From positions 40,166,070 through 40,230,069 of the forward strand of contig OV277867.1 of assembly GCA_922989275.2 (NCBI GenBank): a stretch of DNA of 64,000 nt, given 5' to 3'. How positions within the stretch are numbered: the stretch's first letter is position 1; every line of letters begins with the position of its first letter. The stretch comes from Gari tellinella (Eukaryota; Mollusca; Bivalvia; Cardiida; Psammobiidae). Below are positions 57,801 through 64,000 of the stretch, piece by piece. A model generated the notes under the pieces. That model was not told the DNA's origin. It saw only the letters and a list, made by a program, of their open reading frames with translations, and did not search any database. Made by a program: the position numbers and the translations under genes.

Positions 57801-60800
57801 TTGTGAATATTTTCAGGAGTTTGGAGATGTTGCCACTGTTAGTGTACTTCGTGACAAAGACTCGGGAAACAACAAGGGATTTGGTTACGTCAAATATCAC
57901 AGACCCTACCATGCTGCCCTGGCACTGGAAAACTGCAACAGAAGTAAGCTCTAGTCAAACTGCCTCTTTCTGAAACTTTCATGATTGAATTTGTTTAACC
58001 CTTTCCCCCATAGAAGCACCTTTGAGCACATTCAGTTTATTTCGCCACAGGAGAAAATAGTTCCAGTTTATAGAGCCATGAATATCTATCATAGGAAGCA
58101 TGTTCTTTATTCTAGCTGATGGTAGCTTTAACCCATTACCTCTTAACCTATTTCTAGCTTTAAAAACAGGTGACCACTTAAAGCAGGTTGAAAGTAAAGC
58201 AGAATGTGCCTTAAGGCACATTCTGCTTTACTTTCAGCCTGCTTTAAGCTACCATCTTCTAGGATACGGAAAATATTTCTTCTGGTACATATTCTTGGCT
58301 GTATAAACTGGAACTTTTTTCTTCAGTGGAGGAATAAATGAGAGGTGAAAAAAGGCGTTTTTAAGGGGTAATGGGTTAAGTGGTCACCTATCTTCAACTC
58401 TAGAAACAAGCTATGCAGTAATGGGTTAACACATTCAACCTTAGTGACAAGTATACTCGTCATTTGCAAACAATTAGCCTGTGAGGAGTACACTTGTCTT
58501 ATGCAAACAGTGTATACCCTGATCAGAGGAAGCCCTCTTACCAGGGTCTGCACTGTTTGTCATTTTGCTTTATCATTTGAATTATATTGTAACAAACACC
58601 CTTCAATAGTCAAAACTAATCTCAACTTGTACATTGAAATTTTCTATTTGAAGTTTCACAGTAGGCTCATTCTGCTTTGCTTTCAAAATTAGAAACAGAT
58701 TAATGGGGTATATGTGAATGGTTAAGCGTCTTTGTTAAGATGAGATATATGTCTCTGGGTAGTTCTTCTATATCAAAGTATAATCTAGACCATTGGTATT
58801 AAACTTGCTTGTTTTCTTTCAGCTTTTAAACCCAAATTTGCTGAGCCACGGAAGCCAGTTACTGAAACAGTCGATAAGTATGCTAGGGACTCGTACCATG
58901 ATAGGTCTTCAATGTATGATGATCGGCGGAGAAGTGGAGAACCTGGGGGCTACCCATACAGTGACCGTGATAGGGGTAGGATATAAAGCACTTTATATCG
59001 TAGTACTCACTATGGCACGGAGGCTCATGGCTTTGGAGGAAAGGGTAAACTACTTAGTAGTTTACCCTTTCCTCCAAAGCCATGTGCCTCCGTGGCATAG
59101 GGGTTATTGTCACTGACTGACAATCTCTAAGCTTCCTGGTCTGGGCACTTCCGAATTTACATGTTGGGAAGCCTTACTGATAGATTGTGGAAGGTCAATG
59201 GTTCTATCCAGTTGCCTATTTGTTCCTGAAACAAGGCATAAATGGCTTCTTAGGGGTTCTGGGGTCTTTCTCCACCTGTAATCAGCTGGACGTAAAGATA
59301 TGACTGAAATATTGTTCAAGTGATGTAAAATCATAACAATCTAAAGCTGTGAGTGAAAATAACCCATTACTAACTGATAAAGCACATTAACAAGAATTCT
59401 CTTGTGTTTAACTTTAAGGCAGTTTTCCCCACAGTTGGTTTAAATGTTTAAGACAGATGGTTGCGTAAAACACTTTCAACCTGCTTTAAGCTGCCATCTG
59501 CTAGGATATACAAAATATTTATGTTGCACATTCATAACTGTACAAAATTAAACTATTTTCTTAGTGGAGATATTAATTAAATGCATAAAAATGTGTATCT
59601 TTGAAATAAAAGGTTATAATCGATATTCAGAATATCACTTGGTCGACATCAGATTGTGCATATATACAGGGTTAATGAACATCCAGATCTGTTTATTTAG
59701 AGAACTAGAAACCTCAGGAATATTTTGATTCCTTGATTTCAGCCAATCTTCTATTAAGCGACCACCCATTAAAGTAGCATGTGTATCTCTTCGGAAAGAT
59801 GCTTTCTTAAAGGCACAATCCCGCTCAAATTGGTGTTTAAAACGCGCAATTTCTTATATGTGTGCATTTTCTATGTATTAAAACTAAGTGAAATCGAGTG
59901 TAAGAAGCCTGACATATGCACCCACTTCGTAAAGAATCCTACCTAAATGTGTCGAATTCTTATCGTGGTGGTTTACATTATAAGCGGGTTTGTTTACAAA
60001 TAAGATTACGGGCTGGTTCCGAGAACTCTCGATCGATCGCATAAAGGTCACGTGATTGATTCGGCCGCGACAATGTGTATCATTGCATCAGTTTAACGGC
60101 CAAACTTAAAGGAGTTGTCTCTCTTTGGTTGTAAAGCACTCGACTTGTTGTATAGAATTATGCAAATGAGCTTTACCGAGTATGTCCGTATATTTTCGTC
60201 GCTATTCAAAAATAAACAAACTTGATTACTTGTTTCCACAAATTTCACTGTTCGTTAGCAATATTGCTTCAAATATCACCACGTATTACTTCTTTTCATA
60301 TGGAACGCTTACGATAGTGACATAAATTTCATGTAAGAAAAATGTTTGATTCTGTTTATGTGGGAGTAATATAGTGGCTTTAATGCAAGTAAAAATAATG
60401 CAGAAAGCTCCTGCAGCAGCTATCTTCATTGTTCTTAGTTTGCTTGAAAACAACCTTAATTTAGACAGAGTTCCAGATAAGGGGAGTATTTCAAAAACAT
60501 TTATCTTTATTTCTGCATTCAACCCTATACTGTCACTACTCATAAGAATCATCTCTTCCAGAAGATTCTTATGAGTAGAAACACCATTTGGTGCTGAAAT
60601 GAGAAAATATTGGATATATTCAGTTCACTGAATTACTCTTATCTTGAGCCCTGTTAGACTACCCCTTGTTCTTCTATGTGTGGTTACAAGGTAGACCAGG
60701 GTTCCAGATAAGAGGGGGTAAACTGCACAAATCCAACATTTTCTCACTTATTTCAACATCAAATCCTATGATGTTACTACTCATTAGAATCGTCTCTTCG

Positions 60801-60920
60801 AGACGATTCTAATGAGTAGTGACACCATAAGGTTTAAAGCAGATAAAGATTTTAGTTTTTAGCTCGCCTGTACGAAGTACATGACGAGCTATTGCAATAC
60901 CCCCAGTGTAGTCGTCGTCG

Positions 60921-60951
<31 letters not shown>

Positions 60952-63228
60952 CGTGAATGGCGTAAACAATTTTAAGAAAATGTCTATAACTTCTATGACC
61001 CTTGAGGTATTGCTTTCATAGTTGGTATGTGTGTGTATATGGACAAGACCTTTCCATGCACAGAAAAATGTGGACCCCTGTGACCTTGACCTTGAACTTA
61101 GGGCCCGCGTTTAGGTTTCGAAATCTGTGTTTAGGTTTCGAAAAATGTCTATAACTTCTATGTCCCTTGAGGTTTTGCTTTCATAGTTGGTATGTGTGTG
61201 TATATGGACAAGACCTTTCCATGCACAGAAAAATTTGGACCCCTTGACCTTGAACTTAAGGCCCACGTTTAGGTTTCGAAATCTGTGTTTAGGTTTCGAA
61301 AAATGCCTATAACTTCTATGTCCCTTGAGGTATTGCTTTCATAGTTGGTATGTGTGTGTATATGGACATGAACAATCCTTGCACAGAAAAATTTGGACCC
61401 CTGTGACCTTGACCTTGAACTTAAGGCCCGCGTTTAGGTTTCGAAAAATGCCTATAACTTCTATGTCCCTTGAGGTATTGCTTTCATAGTTGGTATGTGT
61501 GTGTGTATATGGACGAGACCTTTCCATGCACAGAAAAATTTGGACCCCTTGACCTTGAACTTAGATCCAGGGTTAAGGTTTTGAAATCTGTGTTTAGGTT
61601 TCAAAAAATGCTTATATTTCCTATGTCCCCTGAGGTGTAACTTCATACATGTATTTGATTTTCATGTGTATATGGACAAGACCTTTCCATGCAGGCAAAA
61701 AGGTTGAACTCTGTGACCTTGAGTGTGCTTTTAAGTTTCTAAATGTGCCGATGGCGAGCTTTGTTGTCTCTCTGACAACTCTTGTTAAAATTCCCCCCTT
61801 ATCTGGAGCTCTGAGGTAGACTATTAATTTTCTTCATTCAGGTCAGAAGCGAGGCTATGATGACTATGGGGACCGAGGAGAGGGTAGAGGACGAGACAGA
61901 AGAGACGACTTCATAGCCGATGATGGTAGAAGTCGATACAGTGTATCCTCCGGTACGTTGTTAGTAGCATATTGGTCACAAACATGAGCTGAAAGTAGAC
62001 TCTTTTCAGTTATTTTATGTTCAGGAATCTAGGTTATAAAGCATTTGAGTTGAGTCTCATTTCTCGAGCAATTGATTGGCCAGATTTGAGCTTTTGCAAC
62101 TCAAACTCTTAATAAACTTGCATATTAGAGCCTGATCAGCATTGAAACTTTTTTTAACCTACCGTATAGCTGGTATTTTATGCTGTCATAATATTTTGCG
62201 ATTTTATGAAAAAGCAAGGTGAATTATATTCTACTGTTTAATTTTTGAAAGCAGCATAATAAAATTCGGTGGATTTGGTTCTAAAAATAGTTATCAAAGC
62301 TAATTTACCTACACGCTTGCTCTTGTTTACATGTACGTACATGTCACTTTACTTCCGATATGGGCTTAAACCGTATGCTAAATTCGGCTTTTCATGTATA
62401 GAGTAGCGGGTATGTATATCTAAAACTATATGGCAAAGATTTCATATACCTTTCACGACCTGACCGGACAGCACTAACAGTAGCAAACAGCTTGGACTGA
62501 TAATTACCTATAATTGTACATACCCGCTTTTGTTGTATTCGGAGTAATTTGGACTTATTCCCTTAAAATCCACTTTGTCGTGGTAAACATCGGTACATTT
62601 TAATAAGTTTTGTTAGGGTTTTCCAGGGTCTAATATAAGGAAATTTGATAGAAACTAAATAACAACACGAATTTAATGCTCTAAGTTGTCGAGTGTGTAT
62701 GTTCTATGGTTATTATAATGGTGTCTGAAAAGCAATAATGTTCGAGTGAGTGCAAATACCGATCACTTATGGAAGAGATTATCAATTTTCTTACGTGATA
62801 AATTTGTATGGTAATATTATTCTACCGATTTTTTTTCTGTGATCGAACGTTTGAACCGCAGAATGGCAGAAATTTCTACCCCGCAGAAAATACCAGCTAC
62901 TATACGGTATTCATATAAATTAGTAATTTTTAACATATATGGTTCATACAGCTAGTGGGTAGTCTATCAGACACAGCAATATGTCTGAGCTTTTAAATGA
63001 AACAAATCCTTGATGTTAACATATGAACATTACTGGTCTTAGACCGATCTTCTTCAGGTAGTGCAAGTCGTAGTGGTGCGTCGGCGTTTGACTTGATACA
63101 GGATGTAAGTCACACTAACTGCCAGAGACTGCATGTGACGGCTCCACTGGGGTTGACTCAGAACTACCTCAGTAAACTCTTCAATCTCATACCAGGCTTG
63201 GAATATTGTGACCTAAATGAACAGACAG
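45668..63228 (+). CDS. RBM45: RBM45-type RNA-binding protein, first seven exons (3' partial)
   Basis: Multi-RRM RNA-binding protein; vertebrate RBM45 is nuclear and linked to RNA processing and the DNA-damage response. Exons: 45668-45818, 52845-52942, 55553-55678, 57817-57943, 58823-58975, 61842-61952, 63058-63228. They give 937 nt, or 312 residues plus one base. RRM1 spans about residues 11-85 (RNP2 RLFILS, RNP1 KGVVYITF) and RRM2 about 105-170 (RNP2 RLFVII, RNP1 KGFGYVKY). Residues about 171-265 form an Arg/Asp/Gly-rich linker. RRM3 begins near 278 and includes IPGLEYCDL, matching the vertebrate IVPGLEYCEV region. The ATG at 45668 is preceded by an in-frame stop at 45605. Intron phases are 1,0,0,1,1,1,1. 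The rest of RRM3 and RRM4 lie beyond 64000. Assigned from recalled human RBM45. Confidence 0.93.
46068..48216. mobile_element. hAT-like element, 2149 bp, 5-bp target duplication GAAGT
   Basis: Ends CAGGGTTCGAATTTAAGCTC / GCTAATTTCTAACCCTG, subterminal CTCGCAAAATGCGAGT repeats. GAAGT at 46063-46067 and 48217-48221. A second hAT (46328-47588) is nested inside. In RBM45 intron 1. Confidence 0.8.
46328..47588. mobile_element. hAT element, 1261 bp, exact 8-bp duplication GTAAGAAT
   Basis: Ends TAAGGGTGAAACGATT / AATCGTTTCAGCCCTA. GTAAGAAT at 46320-46327 and 47589-47596. Subterminal ATTCGATT / AATCGAAT runs. No transposase seen; non-autonomous. Confidence 0.88.
48540..50040 (-). mobile_element. 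Jockey/CR1-like LINE ORF2 fragment, broken catalytic box
   Basis: Minus-strand text in order: HPHKAQGPDCLTLRFLKD, TPIYKKGDRTVPTNYRPISL, FRKKRSCESQL, VLLDFSKAF, GIQQGSVLGPLLFLLFINDM, then CGKYLGVTLHEKLLWNRHID, HLNAVQQRAARFV and a C-terminus ending FKAGLASLH. At 49335-49345 the expected F-A-D-D catalytic box is destroyed by a two-base loss, which also shifts the frame. Another shift separates the last block. 5' truncated. It lies antisense in RBM45 intron 1. Confidence 0.85.
50041..50838 (+). repeat. Dispersed repeat with three imperfect units
   Basis: Units with TCTAGAAAATGCCATCCTCTTAAAGC-type text at about 50235, 50405 and 50600, ending GGGCCATGGCCCTCTTGTT, the same hairpin end as other pearl-like repeats here. 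Confidence 0.5.
50902..52788 (+). repeat. Pearl/Helentron-like tandem array in RBM45 intron 1
   Basis: Starts TTATCCCCTGCCGAAAGGC and ends GCGGCAGGGGATATC (inverted). Three units of about 170 bp with CACGTTTTCCGTCCGCAACT (50977, 51153, 51321), then four units of about 330 bp with GAGTTATCTGCCCTTG. (GTGC)n at 50957-50976. Ends 57 bp before RBM45 exon 2. Confidence 0.65.
52845..52942 (+). CDS. RBM45: RBM45 exon 2
   Basis: Acceptor TTTTGTAG, donor GTTAGA. Completes RNP1 of RRM1 (KGVVYITF) and encodes ALAMEEMNGKVL, the RRM helix 2 region. The donor is followed within 7 bp by a TTAA-family MITE (52950-53195). Confidence 0.9.
52950..53195 (-). mobile_element. MITE family A copy at the RBM45 exon 2 donor
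   Basis: Reverse copy AACCCATTACTCCATAA to TTGGGTAATGGG with hairpin GCAGAATGGCAGATTCTGC. Begins 7 bp after the donor GT. Confidence 0.7.
53244..53493. mobile_element. GGGGCCCGTTTCATAAAACT foldback MITE
   Basis: Ends GGGGCCCGTGTCATAAAAC / GTTTTATGAAACAGGCCCC, inner hairpin AATCGTCTTTTCAAGACGATT, possible 3-bp duplication CAG. In RBM45 intron 2. Confidence 0.72.
53494..55144. other. RBM45 intron 2, unrecognised
   Basis: AT-rich sequence with a weak inverted theme (CTATATCGCGATCCG / CTATCGGCTATACCG). No gene or complete element recognised. Confidence 0.35.
55145..55414 (-). mobile_element. MITE family A copy
   Basis: AACCCATTCCCCCATGAATA to CTACGGGGTAAAGGGTTA, hairpin with apex GTGCCTTAAGGTGC. 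In RBM45 intron 2. Confidence 0.7.
55553..55678 (+). CDS. RBM45: RBM45 exon 3
   Basis: Acceptor TGTTTCAG. 42 codons including RLFVIIPKTYDEDDLMKEFS (RNP2 and helix 1 of RRM2). The donor GTAAGT at 55679 lies in a 63-bp tandem duplication, so a second identical donor sits at 55742. Confidence 0.93.
55641..55765 (+). repeat. 63-bp tandem duplication of an exon end and 5' splice site
   Basis: Two units starting AAACATATGATGAAGATGAT at 55641 and 55704. Each contains the last codons of RBM45 exon 3, the donor GTAAGTTCAATTCTAGTAAA and some intron. Differences are few, so it is recent. Confidence 0.9.
56124..56231. mobile_element. Hairpin element, family B-like
   Basis: Arms AGGTGACCACTTAATGCAGG / inverse, inner GTCATGCAGAAGGCTCCTAT hairpin. 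Between RBM45 exons 3 and 4. Confidence 0.6.
56246..57268. mobile_element. pogo/Tigger-like element, 1023 bp
   Basis: TA then CAGTCCACACTTGTTAATCC; right end GGATTAACGAGTTTGGACTG then TA. Subterminal GGATTAA-type repeats. TIR and TA target fit pogo-type mariner elements. No transposase seen. Confidence 0.72.
57291..57780 (+). mobile_element. Two MITE family A copies, one nested in the other's end
   Basis: 57291-57530 host copy; 57527-57775 second copy with apex GCGCTTTAAGCGC inserted in its terminal TTAA. RBM45 exon 4 begins 37 bp later. Confidence 0.7.
57817..57943 (+). CDS. RBM45: RBM45 exon 4
   Basis: Acceptor TTTTCAG, donor GTAAGC. Encodes EFGDVATVSVLRDKDSG and RNP1 KGFGYVKY of RRM2, then AALALENCNR, matching vertebrate AAQAIENCDR. 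Confidence 0.94.
57996..58427 (-). mobile_element. MITE family A lacking its hairpin, with a full copy inserted
   Basis: Host flanks 57996-58135 and 58374-58427. The insert 58132-58377 is a complete family A copy with TTAA both sides. The host reads GGTAGC-TTAA-GTGGTCACC, that is, the hairpin normally between its two outer TTAA is missing. Confidence 0.7.
58426..58667. mobile_element. MITE family C variant in RBM45 intron 4
   Basis: TTAACACATTCAACCTTAGT and hairpin CCCTGATCAGAGGAAGCCCT. Right end decayed. Confidence 0.55.
58823..58975 (+). CDS. RBM45: RBM45 exon 5 (linker)
   Basis: Acceptor CTTTCAG, donor GTAGGA. Begins FKPKFAEPRKPVTE (vertebrate FRAILAEPK) and turns into an Arg/Asp/Tyr-rich disordered linker. 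Phase 1 at both ends, 153 nt, so skipping keeps the frame. Confidence 0.9.
59010..59100. repeat. Near-perfect foldback in RBM45 intron 5
   Basis: Arms of about 45 bp: CTATGGCACGGAGGCTCATG and inverse, meeting at ACTACTTAGTAGT with essentially no loop; 2 mismatches noted. 34 bp after the exon 5 donor. Not like the MITE families here. Confidence 0.85.
59440..59620 (+). mobile_element. MITE family A remnant
   Basis: CTTTCAACCTGCTTTAAGCT and later family text; ends lost. Confidence 0.45.
60466..60653 (+). mobile_element. Family E MITE in RBM45 intron 5
   Basis: CAGAGTTCCAGATAAG / CTTATCTTGAGCCCTG; hairpin AAGAATCATCTCTTCCAGAAG. Flanks share TTAGA. Confidence 0.7.
60697..61813 (-). mobile_element. 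Family E MITE with an 8-bp duplication, hosting a pearl-like array
   Basis: CAGGGTTCCAGATAAG / CTTATCTGGAGCTCTG. AGGTAGAC at 60689-60696 and 61814-61821, exact. The array 60861-61786 is inserted in its A/T-rich part. The element ends 28 bp before RBM45 exon 6. Confidence 0.82.
60861..61786 (+). repeat. Pearl-like tandem array, 145-165 bp unit
   Basis: Hairpin AGCTCGCCTGTACG...GACGAGCT, (TTG)n at 60919-60950, then units with ATAACTTCTATGTCCCTTGA at about 60986, 61151, 61309 and 61454, and a degenerate fifth. Ends GTTGTCTCTCTGACAACTCTTGTT-type hairpin. Confidence 0.62.
61842..61952 (+). CDS. RBM45: RBM45 exon 6 (R/D/G-rich linker)
   Basis: Acceptor ATTCAG, donor GTACGT, 111 nt, phase 1 to 1. 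Encodes a basic/acidic low-complexity run (YDDYGDRGEGRGRDRRDD). I recognise no counterpart of this composition in vertebrate RBM45. Framing by good splice sites and phase continuity supports it as a real, possibly optional, exon. Confidence 0.82.
62160..62909. mobile_element. 750-bp inverted-repeat element in RBM45 intron 6
   Basis: TACCGTATAGCTGGTATTTT at the left; AAAATACCAGCTACTATACGGTA at the right in similar inverted form. TA target likely. No coding seen. Confidence 0.6.
63058..63228 (+). CDS. RBM45: RBM45 exon 7 (start of RRM3)
   Basis: Acceptor CTTCAG, donor GTACGT, 171 nt, phase 1 to 1. Encodes QRLHVTAPLGLTQNYLSKLF and then NLIPGLEYCDL: beta 1, helix 1 and beta 2 of RRM3. A TA-flanked MITE follows 32 bp after the exon. 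Confidence 0.92.
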
Positions 63229-63260
63229 GTACGTATATAATGATAAGTAGTCAAACCTTT

Positions 63261-63510
63261 TACAGTGGAGAAAACGTTATTCTTTCCCAATAAACGCGTT
63301 TACGCTAAAACTATTATTTGCAGTGCAAACAGTTTGAAGCCAGATCAGACGCCGGGTAACCCGGCGTCTGATCAGGCTCCAAACTGTTTGCCACCAAGAT
63401 AAATATGAAATATCAGAATTGTCCAAAAGTTGTTCTTTTCTACGTTTTAGTGCTTTGCGTTTGCGTACGTTTGCGTTTAAACGGGAAAGAATAACAGATT
63501 CTCCACTGTA
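63261..63510 (+). mobile_element. TA-flanked MITE (CAGTGGAGAA ends), copy 2
   Basis: TA-CAGTGGAGAAAACGTTATTC to GATTCTCCACTG-TA, with a family D hairpin in its centre (apex GCCGGGTAACCCGGC). 32 bp after RBM45 exon 7. Confidence 0.75.
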
Positions 63511-63522
63511 AGTCAATGCTTG

Positions 63523-64000
63523 TTTAACCCTTTCCCCATTAATACAGTCATGGACTTGTATGAAAAGAAATGGTTTCTATATTCTAACGGATGGTAGCTT
63601 AAAGCAGATTGAAAGTGAAGCAAAATGTGCCTTAAGGCACATTCTGCTTTACTTTCAACCTGCTTTAGGAGGTCACTTATCTTCAAAACAAGAAACAGGC
63701 TATGGGGTAATGTGTTAAGTCAAACTAATATTTTTCTACAGTTAAATGAAGATAAGTCAAGATGAACATACCCAGTTGGGCAATAATTTGACCCCTTATC
63801 CCATGGCCTGTTTATTTGTTTTTAATTCAAAGACCACTTAACTCTTTCCTCCCTGAAACTTTAAATGGACAATTCCAGTTTCCATTTCAGTCTAGTCCAT
63901 TTCTGACTTTTAAGGGTTGTTTTTGTCAATGTTTGGCATTATGAAAAACAGTGAAGACCCTGATCAGAGGGCTCCTTTCTGAGCCCTCTGATCTGGGTCT
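63523..64000. mobile_element. MITE family A copy, then family C truncated by the window edge
   Basis: 63523-63718 family A (apex GTGCCTTAAGGCAC). 63790-63837 family A fragment ending CCAC-TTAA, into which family C (63838 onward, CTCTTTCCTCCCTGAAAC) is inserted; it runs off the window within its hairpin. Confidence 0.7.

Noticed and set aside
58100..58306. Open frame with repeated motif similar to those at 501-704, 15792-16046 and 39577-39710
   Set aside because: These frames run through the palindromic centre of family A MITEs; the shared peptide ([18 protein letters not shown]) is hairpin sequence, not a gene family.

Overview
This is nuclear DNA from an animal, most likely a bivalve mollusc. 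It is AT-rich, intron-bearing and saturated with short DNA transposons. The bivalve assignment is inference. It rests on the divergence of two spliced metazoan genes, a decayed B-box/propeller (TRIM-like) gene of a type greatly expanded in bivalves, and 145-170 bp tandem arrays with GACG-type microsatellites that resemble the bivalve 'pearl'/Helentron repeats. No species is claimed.

Two real protein genes lie head to head about 16 kb apart. On the minus strand, 29425 down to 11728, is a complete ribosomal protein S13 gene (RPS13, uS15). Its six exons join in frame to 151 codons, the length I recall for the human protein, and a TOP-like pyrimidine start lies just upstream. On the plus strand, from 45668 to the right edge, are the first seven exons of an RBM45-type RNA-binding protein: RRM1, RRM2, an Arg/Asp-rich linker and the start of RRM3. 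The remainder lies outside the window.

Between them lie a 3.6 kb inverted-repeat element with a LINE reverse-transcriptase fragment inside it (29836-33432), a TRIM-like pseudogene (34113-40085) broken by a string of insertions, and a CR1/L2-like LINE 3' end (37600-39150). A second truncated LINE lies on the minus strand in RBM45 intron 1 (48540-50040).

The most interesting object is in RPS13 intron 4. Four copies of a sequence of about 102 nt, on the RPS13 sense strand, have the hallmarks of box C/D snoRNAs: C box, D box and a closing TTGC/GCAA stem, with similarity falling off close to that stem. RPS13 is a known snoRNA host in vertebrates (U14), but these do not look like U14.

Most of the rest is transposon sequence. 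Several families use TTAA targets. Their hairpin centres themselves contain TTAA and have repeatedly received further insertions. RPS13 intron 3 is a Russian-doll nest at least six levels deep. hAT-like elements with 5-, 6- and 8-bp target duplications, pogo/mariner-like elements, and a TTAA element carrying a tRNA-like block complete the picture. Stretches not listed hold only degenerate fragments of the same families or nothing I recognise.
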